DNA of 64,000 bases, from the NCBI GenBank assembly GCA_026826555.1, contig JAKSZT010054457.1, positions 6,101,696 to 6,165,695 on the forward strand, given 5' to 3'. The stretch comes from Tolypeutes matacus (taxonomy: Eukaryota; Chordata; Mammalia; Cingulata; Chlamyphoridae). Positions 24,381-36,690 of the stretch are shown here, piece after piece. The position numbers were made by a program, and so were the translations under genes. A model generated the notes under the pieces. The model ran no database searches and was not told where the DNA came from. It saw nothing but the letters and a program-made list of their open reading frames with translations. Every line of letters begins with the position of its first letter. Position 1 is the stretch's first letter.

Positions 24381-27300
24381 ACATAGTATATCTTAGTATT
24401 TCATTACTGTAAATGATCCTCATCTTCACTTTATGATTACCCAGGAGAAAAATTTCTCTATGAACTCAGTGACTTGATCATATGTACATTTGCTGAAATG
24501 TTTTATTTATGGTATTTAAATATACTTTAAAATGCTTCCCTCTTTGCTTTGGCAAAAAGTCTTGGAAGGAAACTGCTATTTCTACCTAACTACTGTCTAG
24601 GACTCGAGGATCACATGGTACCTTTCGATTTTATTTCACTCACTCACTTTTACCACACCGCCCTTAGCCATTTGCCTCACTTTTTGGTATGTATATCTGT
24701 CAACAGTCTCAAATCCTTTGTGCATTGTATGGAGTGCTAATGATTTTTGAAGGGTATAATAGGAATGGGCTGAGCCAGGCAACTTAAAAGGCTCTGGAAA
24801 CTGACTGACATTTGAATGCTTAATCTGTCAAATCACAATAATGGAAAGAAAATAATGCCAATTCTTCAATAGTGGATGTGATAATTTGTACTATTTTATA
24901 TGGATAAAATCCTTTGATTTATTGAACTAGGCATGTCACCTGAAAGGAGCTGAGGTGTGTTTTACCTAATAAATATGCAACAAGAAAATGCTCTGAGCCA
25001 TAAATACACAGAAACTTCATTTATAGCCACAGGTTTGTTTTCTCTAACTTCTGGGAATCAGGAAACTTAAGAGTCAGGAAGTCTAATTTGGTGTTTGAAA
25101 TCTAACTGGAAACCCAGACCAACTATACTTGGTGAGTGAATAAGAATTACTTTAAATGACTGTGTAAATTAAATGTAGCCTGTGAGGTATATTGCCAAGA
25201 CCAGGTACTGAAAAGAAGTCTTTAAATCCTCAATCCTTAGTAAGTAGCATCACCTAACCTAGTTTTCTTGTTAATAGTGAGCTAGCCAAAAGAAAAATCA
25301 AACTATCTTTATTATCTTTTTCTTGGAATTTTTCTTTAAACCAACCACTCAGCAGCCCAGATCTCTGGGGAAGACACTTTCCCCCATCATGTCAGTCTCT
25401 GAATGAATTCAAGCATGATGTTGTCATAGCTTTCAGAGAACTGTGGAGTGACCTCACTGACAGAAAGAAATCTCAAATCTGGGCCTTGACTCTTTAAAAG
25501 GGGGAAAGATACAACAGGTGGGTGATATTAACCCCAGAAAATTCTTTCTCTTTTAAACGATTTAATTTCCCTAACCACGAGAAAGCTGTTGATTACAATC
25601 AATTTACATAGAAATTAGTCAAAATATGCCAACATTGTTATTAGAGTTTCAAAAACGAAACAGCCTGTTGTAAACAGCCTCACATTCCCTGGGAATACAG
25701 AGTATGGACATAAATATTATAAGATTATTTTAACTTTAATGCTTTAATAGACACAATATCCCTCAAGTCAAATTCTTTCACTATAACGGCATAGTTTATG
25801 AAAAAGTAATAGCTCTGTGCATACAGGGGATGTATTTGACAATGTGTATTATAAGAGATGATTGTGATTTAAGGTTTGCAACATCGGAAATGGTTTTCTA
25901 GAGGGGAGAAAACAGTGAAGTGGGTTGCCTTGACAACATGGGTTAGTTGCAGCAAGAAATCTATGGCAATGCTGGACCTTGTCGTATATCAAGATTGCAA
26001 ACCATCCACCAAATTAGGTTAAAAGAAAATTAATCCCATACTAAGGCAGTGTTACCTGACCTATGAAATACTGGCTCCCACCTTTTTTTTTTTTTTTCAT
26101 GAACCTTGTTAAAAAACAAGTGAAAAATCGAGGTTGGCAAAACACTCAGTCAGGAAAGAGGAAAACCAGCAAGTGCAATTCTTTTACCCAAGAGTCTCCT
26201 CCCCGTGCCCCCAAACCACAGCACCTGGCAACAGGATTCCAGGAGTTCCTGTGGAGCCTCTGAAAGTCAATTCTGCTAAGATTCTGTTGATTTCTCCAGT
26301 AGTTCCCTACAAATCTTCTCTATGGGGAATACTGCTTGCCCAAATTGTATATTCTTAAATAATGAGCGTAAATAAGGACCACCATGACAAAAGTAGTTAC
26401 TAATTACATAGAAAACAAAACTTGTTAACATATGTGCCCTATAGTCCAATTATCCTGACAGGACTGAGGAGAGATTTATCTGTGAAACAAAGCTTCAAAG
26501 ACAAAGCCTGATATTGAAAACCTACACTATTGAAAAAGTGGATTCCCCTTCTGTAGCAAGTGTCCCTTTGAGGCACTGTTCTAAGCACACAATTTTGAAG
26601 CAGATCTCTGCTTCTAAAAATCAGCATAAAACAACTTACAGTGAGAGCTTGAATTGTCCTTTTATGGGTGATTTTTTTTTTTTTTTTAGGGTAAGCAGAG
26701 CTATGCTTTTCTTTGGCTTAAGGAGCAATAGGAGTTTCTTTTCAACATAGGCTCATGCTGTGATTTATCTGATACTATCAGAGGTGGCCCCTGAGAGAAG
26801 GAGAGATATTGTGTGGCAGGACTGCCCTATGCTTTTGTATTTCTTGGCTCCAAGATTTTGGAAGAGAATTGGGACTGGAGGGATATATATTGGGAGCAAA
26901 GGAACTGCCTCTGTAATAAAGTTGAGAAGCAGTAGCCCAAGCTCCTGTGAGTTCAGATAGTCATAATGGACAGACAATGGCAAGTTCAACATGTACAGGG
27001 TCAAGGTAACCTAACAGTGTGCCACTGAGTGTGCAGGCTAAGGACAAAGAAAATTTTTCTCCCAAGGTGAATTTATTTTCTTTCTCCTGTGCAATAGACA
27101 GGTTGTCTAAAGGAGGGACCCAACAACTGCGTTAAAAGACCATTGTTATTCATCTGGCTTTATGCCTGCTGTAGGCGTAAGTCATCACTCCTAGCTTCTG
27201 AGCAATTTAAAGTGTGCCAGTGGATGAATGGAAACAGTGTTTTTTTTCTAAGCTGTATCGTTAGAAGTGACAAGAGTGACAAGCAGACACATATAGCAGC

Positions 27301-28049
27301 ATCAACAATGACTCACTGACTATGTAGCAGGAAAAAAAAAAAAGGAATGTTATTTGGGGAAGTATGACAAAGAAGTTGTCATGGACAGCTTCTGAATCAA
27401 TCCTAAAGATTAGAATTCTCATTTTATCAAGGCTAAGAATACAGGAAATCCAAGCAAATATAACGCCATACTTTAGGTTCTTAGCTAAGTCCTTTGACCT
27501 TGTAAGTTGACAGAGTCACCCCCATACTTTCCATGAAAACAATTGTATTGGGCCACAGGAAACAGAAATTAAGATAAGACTGCATTTCTCACCTACGTGG
27601 GCCATTCTTCTTTAGGTCTATGCAGTGTGACCACTCTTAGGGCAGTCTCACCTGGGAACTATTTGAGTGAAGCATGTGAGTTATCTTGTAGTCACATTGA
27701 AGAAAACCCCCAATTTCAGAGAAAAAGTAGGCATATCTGTAAAGTCTACAGCTGGTGGAAAGCAAAAAACATGACAAAGAAGGAAATCCTGTATTCTGTG
27801 CTTCATTTTGCCACAAATGTGTAATTTTGAGCCAGCTGTCGAATAATCTTTGGGTCTCCTTTTTTTTTTCCCACCTTACAAGATAAGAAAGTTGGGTTTA
27901 GTGGTTTCCAATATTTTTTCTTTAGATGTCTAGAAATTTTCAGTTTTAGGGGCCAGCAGGGGCCAAAGGGGAACAGAGAACAGAAAGGATGTTGGCTCCT
28001 CCTGTCTTTGCTTTTCTCACCAGTCCAACCAGAGTATTTCACCTTTTAC
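24381..28049. other. Unique intronic sequence
   Basis: No repeat family or exon recognised over about 3.7 kb, apart from T-runs at 26083-26098 and 26672-26689 and an A-run near 27331. Short frames show no domains. Confidence 0.5.
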
Positions 28050-28310
28050 TTCTTTAATTTTTTTACATTTTAAAACAATTTTTCTATTTTGGAGTAATTT
28101 CAAATTTATAGAAAAGTTCCAAAGATAATAAACGTCATGCATGTTCCTCACTCAGTTCTCCTAATGTTAACTAACATTACCATAATACATTTTTCAAAAC
28201 CAAGAAACCAATATCAGTGCATTAATATAAACTAAACTCCAGACCTTGTTAAGATTTCACCAGTTTTTCTACTAATGCCCTTTGAAATTTTCACCAGATA
28301 CATTTCCCTG
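28050..28310 (-). mobile_element. L1MA/L1MB-type 3'UTR fragment
   Basis: Plus strand shows a T-rich start, 'ttatagaaaagttccaaaga', 'ctcctaatgttaactaacat', 'aaaccaagaaaccaatatca' and 'ttcaccagtttttctactaa', the reversed 3'UTR shared by old L1M families. Confidence 0.7.
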
Positions 28311-28342
28311 ATAAATGACTATTTCATTATCTTTTGTTTTTT

Positions 28343-30060
28343 TAAAAAATATATATATTTTTATTTTTAAAAAGATACTTAGATTACATAAATGTTACAC
28401 AAAAAATATAGGGATTCCCATATGCTCCACTCCCCACACCTCCCACACCCTCCCACATGGACAACATCCTTCATTAGTGTGGCACATTCATTGCAATTGA
28501 TAAACACATCCTGGACCATGGACCATGAGTATGCACCATAGTTCACATTGTAGTTTACACTCTCTACCACACAATTCTGCAGATTATGGGAAGATATAAC
28601 ATGGCCTATATCTGTTGTTGCAATGTCATTCAAGACGATTCTCAAGTCCCGAAAAAGCCTCTGTATTATACCTGTTTTTCCCTCTCTCTGCCCCTAGAGA
28701 GTAGAGAGTGGCCACTGGCTCCACATCAATGTTGTAGTTTCTTCCATTGCTAGAATCACAGTAAATCTATAGTAGAATACCAGAATACCACTCTAGTCCA
28801 TAGTTCTTTCCCCAATATCGAGGATTCTGGGATGGTGATGTCCACTCCAACTTTAATTGAAAGGGGGTTTCGATCCCATACAGCTGATGGATGGGATTCT
28901 CTTGCTTGCAGTTGTAGGCTCTCTTATTTCCTTGGTATGGTGGTTGTCAATCCTCAGCTCCTTGTTAGTTGTCCTGGGTGAGTCCAATGAACTGGAGAGT
29001 AGGTATTGCAAGTCTGCTGAGGCTCAGGGCCCAGCTGGCACATGGACATTGCAAAGATTCTAATCTCTTGGATGTACACCTACAAACTCCAGCACCAAGT
29101 ATAGGTTTAAATAGAAGGGACAGATGAGCCATGTGTTGGGAAGCCATAACTGAATCCTCTCTGTCACTCTCAAGAGCACAAACTCCAAAGTAGGGTCCAC
29201 TGGCATGGCACCAAACTCCAGAGCTATTTTCCCTGACCATAGGACCTGGGTGTCTCCAGAGCCTTCAGGAGCCCCACTATTTGGGATAGTATCCACTTTG
29301 GCACTCTATGAGATCCTGCTGAGATGTGCATAAGTGTTACCTCTGGGATGACCTCCCAACTCACTTTGAAGTCTCTTAGACATATAAGCTCATTTGTCTT
29401 TACCTTTCCCCCTTTTTATCTGAGGTCTTTTTCCAGTTGCATTGCTAGTTGGTGCTTGGTAATAATCCCTCGGTGCCAGGGAGGCTTATCCCTGGAAGTC
29501 ATGTCCCACACTGGCGGGGAAGGTAATGCGTTTATATGCTGAGTTTAGCTTAGAGAGAGGCCACATTTGAGCAACAAGGAGGCTTTCAGGAGGTAACTCT
29601 TAGGCACCCCACAACACTAGGCTAAGTTTCAATTTCAAGAGCAAAGGCTCACAATCAATATCAAGGGCCCATCAATGGACCATCCTCCTTCGCCAGTCAT
29701 TTTCCCTGCACTTGGGGGACTGTTGCTGCTCCATTAGATAACATGGTAGAGCTCTCCAGGATGGGAATTCAATATTCTCTTGGTTATTGTGTCAATTTGA
29801 CACATGCTCTGTGAACATTTGAACACATTTATATACCTTATATGTATGTCCAGGTGAACTTCCTCCCATGTATCCCCGATCACTGACACCCCACACCAAT
29901 GATCCTCCCCTGTTCCAGTTGTAACCCTTCTGTGATCCAAAGCTTCTTCAAAAATGAAGCCAATTAAATAGCCAAATAAATTAAGTAAAATGAAATAATA
30001 ATGATAGGTTTGAATATAAGAAATAAAATACATAAAATTAAAAAAAAAACCTAAAAATAA
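28343..30060 (-). mobile_element. Xenarthran LINE (probably L1) 3' region, longest copy
   Basis: On the minus strand it ends in 'atgtaatctaagtatc' plus an A-rich tail, preceded by a G-rich tract, as in L1 3'UTRs. About 1.7 kb is present with no intact frame. The same sequence recurs at 34202-34588, 50700-52456 and 53568-54144. The family looks lineage-specific because I do not know it from other placentals. Open frames at 28965-29296 are chance. Confidence 0.7.
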
Positions 30061-30194
30061 AATTAAAAGATTTGGATATTAAAAAATAATGAAAAATATT
30101 AAAAATATTTTTTTGACATTTTGCCTTTCATCATTGTAATATCTGTTGTACTGTATGTAGACTGACATTTTCTTCCATTTATTCCCCAGTGTCT

Positions 30195-30510
30195 TACTTT
30201 TTTTCATTTTGTTTTCAAAGAATTTTTAGGTCACAGAAAAGTCACATACAGAATACAGGGGACTCCCATATACCCAACATCTGTTCCCTTTTCCCTCTTC
30301 CCATACTAATACCTTTTTATATGTGGATGGTACATATGTTACAACTGATATACAAATAGTGAAACATAGCAACTAACCATAGTCAATGGTTTACATTATG
30401 GTTTACATTTTAGACCATACACTTTTATAAATTTTGATGATATTTAACATGGTCTGTGTCCATCATTGCAAGATCATGTAGAACCCTTCCATTGCCCACT
30501 AAATACCCCC
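30195..30510 (-). mobile_element. Related LINE 3' end
   Basis: Plus strand 'ggtcacagaaaagtcacata', 'aatacaggggactcccatat' and 'ggtttacattttagaccata' resemble the 28343-30060 family but are more diverged, so probably an older subfamily. Confidence 0.6.
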
Positions 30511-30649
30511 TGTAACTGTCTTTCAAAGCCTTTAGAAAGTATGGGAGCTTTGTAAAATATGATCTAGTATCAAATTGGGGCTTTCTTTTTAATTTCATCA
30601 GAATGATTGAAAGATCTGAATAAGGAATGACTTTCTCCCTTTGTGATTC

Positions 30650-30790
30650 AATGCTACTCAAAGCATGGTCCAGCACTGGCATCACCTGGGACCTTGGTAA
30701 AGCTGGAGACTAGTGTGCCTCATGCTGGATCTTCTGATCCAAAACTTGAGTTTTACCACCCTCCTCAGATGATGCACATCAAAGATTAAA
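30650..30790. mobile_element. MER5-type hAT MITE, decayed
   Basis: 'ctactcaaagcatggtccag', 'actggcatcacctgggacct' and 'cctcagatgatgcacatcaa' fit the MER5 pattern. Confidence 0.5.
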
Positions 30791-31384
30791 AAAAAAATAA
30801 TTTGATTATGTGTGTGAATCCATATACAATAGAGAATGTGGGTTTTTTAAATTTTAAAATATTACAAAAATGGTATTCTGCAGCTTGTTTTTGACTCAAT
30901 ATTATATATTTTTTGATACTTCTTCCCATTGTACCTTCAGGAAAATTTCATTTTAACAGTCATATATAATTTCATCCTATGACAATCTTCTCCTTTACTC
31001 CTCTATAATCTTTGTTATCATTACCCAGAGGCAACCGTTTTCAAATATGTTAGATGATGTTTCTGATCTTCGCCTTTTATATAATATGCTACTACTGCTA
31101 CTGAAAACTCATTGATAATACATATCATCCATTGATCTGTTATTATTGTTGATGATAGCTTAATGCTTAGCCATATTCCTTTCCATTCACATTCCCTCAC
31201 AATATAAATATATGGCTATTTTGGTTATATCAATATAAGCAATTATAAACTATGTAAAATGATATTTATTAAAGAAATCATGTGTTACTCTGGAGTGGCA
31301 CTTTTCAAAATGATACCCGGGGATTGTTGGATGTTCCTAAATCCCTTTCAAGTGGTCAGTATGGTCAAAATTATTTAACAATAA
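30791..31384. other. AT-rich intron, possibly old LINE sequence
   Basis: Parts resemble decayed LINE 3'UTR ('cattacccagaggcaaccgt') but are too diverged to name. Confidence 0.35.
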
Positions 31385-31393
31385 TCCCATAAG

Positions 31394-31394
<1 letters not shown>

Positions 31395-31424
<30 letters not shown>

Positions 31425-31587
31425 TTTATTTATTTATTCATTTATCCCCCCTTGCTGCTTGTGCTCTCTGGGTCAGCTAACCACGCCGTGCGGGCGGGCT
31501 TGCCTTCACCAGGAGGCCCCGGGAATCGAACCCGGGGCCTCCCATATGGTAAACGGGAGCCCTACTGATTGAGCCACAGCCGCTTCC
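31395..31587 (-). mobile_element. DAS-type tRNA-derived SINE, young copy
   Basis: On the minus strand the head contains an A-box-like tggctcaatcag and a B box ggttcgattcc, the internal RNA polymerase III promoter of a tRNA. The body ends in an A-run (the T-run at 31395-31418 on plus). A 15-bp direct repeat, tcccataaggttttt, flanks it (31385-31399, overlapping the tail, and 31588-31602). The perfect duplication and intact boxes indicate recent insertion. The family resembles armadillo DAS SINEs, the main clue to the organism. Confidence 0.85.
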
Positions 31588-31602
31588 TCCCATAAGGTTT
31601 TT

Positions 31603-34060
31603 GTCCACTGGGATTTCTCAGAAGCTACATGATGTATAGTATTATAACAGACTGAATGCAGAAGCAGATATGTGATTTCATATGTCTGCTATTAAGCAAG
31701 ACATTAAAGAGATTTGCAAAAATGTATTTTGGTGTATTTCTTTTCATTACATATATTTTGTCTTGTAAAATATAATTTTTCATGAAAAATATTATTTATG
31801 TTAAGATGCAAAGTATTTATGTTTGTTACTTTAAAAAATAAAAGTAACTACATACTTAAAACTTTCTCAGTTTTAATTTCTAATGTGGTAAATAATGATA
31901 GATACAATTAATAAATTTCTTTTAGGTCCTTAATAATTTTTAAAACTGTAAAAGGGTCTTAAGGCTACAAAGTTAGAGAATTGGTACTCTACAGTAATAC
32001 TTTATCAATAAATTTCTGTTGTATTTTAGAGATATTCTGATTAATTATTTAAGATGTTCCTATCTTATTTTTTTCCACGTTTTTCATTGCATCTATCCAA
32101 AGCCCCTCAATTCTGTTTCCCATACAAATAAGATATCTTATCAAACTGGTTTTTTTCCCAGAAACCTCTCACATCTGAGACCTCTAGTTTATTTTCCAAT
32201 CTGAGTTGGTTATTCTCTAAGTCTACATATTTTTTCTTCAAATCTAGCCCTCTGCACCTTTTTTTAGTTACCCAGAGGCAATCATTTTTTAAAAGTTTAG
32301 AAATATTTGGCACACAGCTCTTATCCTGGGGGTTCTTTTGCTACTCTGCTATGACGTCTCTTTTGATTCTCTAATACAAAGTTTTTTCTTTGCTATGTCC
32401 CTTAATTTTCTTGCACACTCTCACCTTGTCTGAAAAGCTTTATTCTACCCTTACATTTTGTAGGTATATTTTCTGAGTATTAAATTTATGGTTTAATTTT
32501 CTTTCAGGATATTCAGGTTCTTACTTCATGATCTCTTAAGCATGTATAATAATACACCTTGTCTAGGTCTTTGTGCTTGATATTCATGCCTTTCATTTTT
32601 CAGACACTTTCTTGCATTACTGCTTTGATAATTTTCTGTGCCTTTTTCCTCTATTTTCAGTATATGGATATTTTCTTAATCTAATTCCAGACTGCCTTTA
32701 TTAAGACTTTATTTTTATTTTACTCCATTTGTCTTTTTATTCTACTTTCTGGTATATTTGCTCAATTCTCTTTTCAAGTCTTCCATTGAAGGCTTTTTAT
32801 TAGCTACTTGATTTCTAAGAGATTAAAAAAACTACTTTCTACTTCTTCTTTATTAACAAATGTGTACAAAATAAATATATATTTTAACCAATTAAGCTCT
32901 CTTTGTCAAGTTCTGATACCAATATCCTGGCAGCTTCAAAAAATGTGCTGGAAAAGTCATTCTTTCTCTCTGCAATTTAAATAGCACTGGTACAATCCCC
33001 AACATCCTGCAGCCTAAACAATAGCTTAAATAGTTTTTTGAAAGAGATAAAAGATGACTTGTGGGAGAGGAATTCTTAAGTTATATTGACTTTGGTTGGG
33101 ATGCTTTTCACTGAGCTAAGGTCAACTTGGGTTAAACTGGCAGCTTAGTTTCTGCTGCTTCCCCAAAGTCAATCAAACTGTCTTTGATTCAAAAATTTGA
33201 GTGAAGAGGCATTGAAGCAGTAGACAGAATGTGGTCAATGAAGAAAGGTGGGGAGATTTTTTTCTTACCTAAAAAGACAAATCCCTGTGCTTCATTTGTT
33301 CAGACTTGAGGGTACCCATTAAAGGTGTTTGGAAATATCTTTGTGGTGTTCAGATGTTGGATCACAGACCTTTCTTGGGAGCTATGTGGCTGGGTCAGCA
33401 GTCATACTGAAGATCATTGCCAGCCAGCCCCTTTCCACTGGGGTGCCTTGGGGGTAGAGATACTTATCTAAGCTGCTGAGAGCATCTTCCCCAGGTAGGG
33501 CATACAGTTGCAAAAATTAGTCTATGTGTGTCATAGGGAATGGTGGCCCAAAGAGGGCCAGAGACTCCCAGACCTGTCTGTTGGGCATCATGAGGCTGAG
33601 AATTCCATATTGAATTCCGAACAGAGGCACCAGCCACTCAAGGAAGGTTGGGACCAGAAGGCCCAGGTGGACCAGGGGCATTGGCATCCAATTTCTAACA
33701 CTCACAGGTCAAGTGTTTGTGGCAGTCATAGGTAAAGGGGCCTTCTCCTTGGCTGAAACAGTTTGATTTGGTACTCTTGGTGATAGCTAATGCTGAAGTT
33801 TTTCACTGATGCTTCTTCCACTTGCTGCAATGGTTCTTGAATCAAATTCACTATTGGCTTATCAATGTTGAGACCATGTGCCCAGTCTGATTACATGGTC
33901 TGGGGAACACATCTTCCAATAATCCAAGCTTCCAGAGTAAAAACTGTGTGGCTCCAACCAGTACATCTTGCCTTTGATGACATCAGATCCTTTGATGGTA
34001 CAATAGTTCAACAAGCTGGGTCACTTGCCAGTCGCTCTTCATGCCTCAGTTTACTCTGTG
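31603..34060. other. AT-rich intron; origin of 33100-34050 unclear
   Basis: 31603-33090 is AT-rich, with an L1-like stretch near 32600-32830. 33100-34050 is richer in GC and has a 62-codon minus frame (33517-33705) without a recognisable domain. I see no introns, poly-A tail or family match that would make it a retrocopy. Confidence 0.35.
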
Positions 34061-34213
34061 TCTTTTTACATCTTTTATATTTTGGAGTTATAAATAAAGT
34101 TACATTAAGAAAAGCAGGGGCCACTGTCTTTAGAGCAATGATAAAAGTTCTGGCCCCTGCTTTTTAAAAATGCAACTTTATTTAGAATTCCAAAATAGAA
34201 AAGACGTAAAAAA
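34061..34213. repeat. Long imperfect inverted repeat (hairpin)
   Basis: Left arm 34061-34123 and right arm 34151-34213 are reverse complements at roughly 85-90%, with a 27-nt loop. Both arms end at the loop in gcaggggcca/tggcccctgc and contain an AATAAA-type hexamer. The right arm touches the LINE copy that starts near 34202. Confidence 0.75.
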
Positions 34214-34588
34214 GGCAGTGGCCACCAGAGGTTCTGAGGGGAGGGAGAGAAAATAAAAGGTGTAATACAGGGGCGTTTTTGGGACATTGGAATTGTCCTG
34301 CATGACATTACAATGACAGATAGGCCATTATATATTTTGTCATAACCTACAAAACTGTGCGGGATAAACTGTAAACTATAATGTAAACTATAGTCCATGG
34401 TTAGTAGCAATGCTTCAGTATGTGTTCATTAGTTGTAACAAATGTACCACACTAATGAAAGATGTTGTTAATGGGGGAAGGTGTGGAGGGGAAGGGGGTG
34501 TGGAGGGGAAGGCATTTGGAAATCCCCTATATTTTTAATGTAACATTTATGTAATCTAAAACTTTTTAAAAAATAAAATATAAAAAAA
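34202..34588 (+). mobile_element. Xenarthran LINE 3' end, 5'-truncated
   Basis: Same 3' region as 51500-52440: 'ggcagtggccaccagaggtt', 'gtccatggttagtagcaatg', 'atgtaatctaaaactttt', then an A-rich tail. The G-rich tract before the tail holds a 16-bp tandem duplication near 34480-34512. Confidence 0.8.
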
Positions 34589-34724
34589 AGCAAGGGTGGG
34601 AAGGTTCTACTATTTTAAACAGGTTTGGAAAGCAGTTGTAATTTTCAGAGACACTTCATTCTTGGACCATAAAAAATACTGAAAAGTTTAAATTAAAGCC
34701 ACTTAAGTTTATATATAATAGCTA

Positions 34725-34960
34725 ATATTAATTCTCATTATGTTCCAGATGTGATGCTAAGTGCTTTACATGGCTTATTTCATTCATTCCTCCTAATAAC
34801 CACATGAGGGGGTACATATTTTTATTATTTCCATTTTACACAGGAGGAAAAAGAAGCATGGAGAAATTAAGCAATTTGCCCTCATCCATAAAGCTATGCC
34901 ATGAGACTACTTTGGAGGACCCAAACCCTGGCAGGTTGACTCTAGAGCTCAAGCTGTAGT
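34725..34960 (-). repeat. MIR SINE
   Basis: Plus strand 'gatgctaagtgctttacatg', 'ttccattttacacaggagga' and 'gagaaattaagcaatttgcc' are the reversed MIR. Confidence 0.8.
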
Positions 34961-35554
34961 CAAATATACACTAGTCAAATATAGTGAGGAAAACACAAAT
35001 AAAAACCAAGAAACACTGGACTATTGAATTACTTTGTATTAGGAGTCTTTGCAAATATTTCAATGAATCTATAAAAAGTATTTATTCTTGTATCACATGG
35101 TTCATATGCAAATGACTGCCTGGCACACTTAGCACAATCCTTTAGGAAGTACAAAATAAGTTTTACTCAAATCTGCCAGACAAGGTTAATTGTTTTCTTA
35201 ACATTTTTATTGAACTCTTGAAAAAGTTTCAGTATGTTAAACATTTTCCCATCTCAATATTGCTTACTTATTAATTTGCTCAGGAAATTTCTTAAGGATA
35301 AATTAGGCTGCAAACTTAAACAAGCATAACCTTCATGTGGATGACCATACATTTGGAATCACTGGACTACAAATTAATCAATGCATTGTACCCCTACAAT
35401 CAACAGAAATAGTCAGCTCTTTTGAAAATGTGCATGTTACTCTCTTGTTGGCTTTACAGTGGATTCAATCCTAAATATTGATTTAGTGAGAACAGAAAAG
35501 TGGACTTGCTACAGTGTTGACAATGGAGAGTGGGGAGTGACAATAATATCACCA
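34961..35554. other. Unique intron
   Basis: No repeat or gene recognised. Confidence 0.4.
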
Positions 35555-36038
35555 CTTTATAAGACTTTACCGTTCACAAAGTACTTTCCCTTATATAATT
35601 TTATTCCTCAATACAACCCTGAAAAGTTGGGAAAGTAGGTATCACTGCCAACTCCCTACCTCCCACACTTTTTTTTTAATCAATAAGGAAATGGTCCCAG
35701 ATCCCAGGATTCACCTAAAGCCATGGAGCAAATATAGTGAGGCTTTTTGTTTCTTTTTTTGAGGTACCAGGGCTGGGGATTGAACCTGGGACCGTGAACT
35801 TGTATGTGGGAAGCCCACGATCAACCACTGGGAACATCGGCTGCCCTGAATTGGTTTTTTCATTTGTTTGCTTGTTTTTTTTTTTTTAAAGGAGGCACCA
35901 GAAACTGAATCGGGGACCTCCCATGTGAGAAGCAGGCACTCAACTGCTTGAGCCACATCTGTTCCCGCTATACTGAGGCTTTGAGCCCAGTTTTTCTGGA
36001 CACTAAGTCTAGGTTCTTCCCAGTACACTATACTGTAT
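35555..36038 (-). repeat. MIR/L2-type repeat split by a SINE dimer
   Basis: 35555-35732 ('cgttcacaaagtactttccc', 'caggattcacctaaagccat') continues at 35983-36038 ('gagcccagtttttctggaca', 'aggttcttcccagtacacta'). The order fits one ancient SINE or LINE on the minus strand, interrupted at 35747-35968. Confidence 0.55.
35747..35968 (-). mobile_element. Dimeric DAS-type SINE
   Basis: Two tRNA-related units in the same orientation (about 35747-35848 and 35849-35968) lie between one pair of direct repeats: tatagtgaggcttt (35733-35746) and tatactgaggcttt (35969-35982), 13 of 14 matching. A B-box-like block is seen in each (reverse of 'ggattgaacctggg' and 'aactgaatcgggga'). One duplication around both units shows they inserted together. 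Confidence 0.8.
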
Positions 36039-36494
36039 ACCGCGAGGAAAGCATTTACAGAGATATAAGCACACCTCTACCCTGCAGAGATCATACACCT
36101 TTGGCCTGTGTGCTGAATCTAGCTTTCAGGCCTGTTTTGTTTTGCCTGAATAGTTTCCAAATTTGAATTAGTTACTATTCTTTTAAAAAAGTGGGAGATA
36201 TTACATTAAATTTAGAATTTTGGCTTTACTTGAAAATTTGGTTTATTTGGCAACAATCAACTTAAGCTGAGTAGCTGCTACTCCCTTCAGACCAGGTGTG
36301 TCTATTTCAGAATACCATGGTCCTCACCACTCCTTATCATATCTCTAGTACTGTTAATTTTCACTGATTATTAATCATCATAGAGCCAAACTGCTTCATG
36401 CATCTGTATTACCAGTCTGGTTCCTCATATAAAGTAAATTATCTGTGGGACTCTTCAGCTCTTTGCTGAAGGATTTCTTCTCCTAAAATTCCCA

Positions 36495-36690
36495 CAAATT
36501 TCTCTTGAGTCTACTACAAAATATTGTGACTAACTCATTATTTTCAAACACTCTACTTTACTCCTACCCCACAAGAATGTAAATTCTCGGAGGTTAGAGG
36601 AATTTGTCTTGTTTACCACAATAACCATAGTGCCTGGGACAGTGACTGACACAGAGCAGGTGCTCATTAAATATTTGTTGACTAAATGAC
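36495..36690 (+). mobile_element. L2 LINE 3' end
   Basis: 'aatgtaaattctcggaggtt', 'catagtgcctgggacagtga' and 'gctcattaaatatttgttga' are the L2 3' terminus. Confidence 0.75.

Noticed and set aside
28965..29296. Overlapping minus-strand frames as a retroviral or cellular gene
   Set aside because: The same sequence recurs in other LINE copies in this window with the frames broken; no domain seen.
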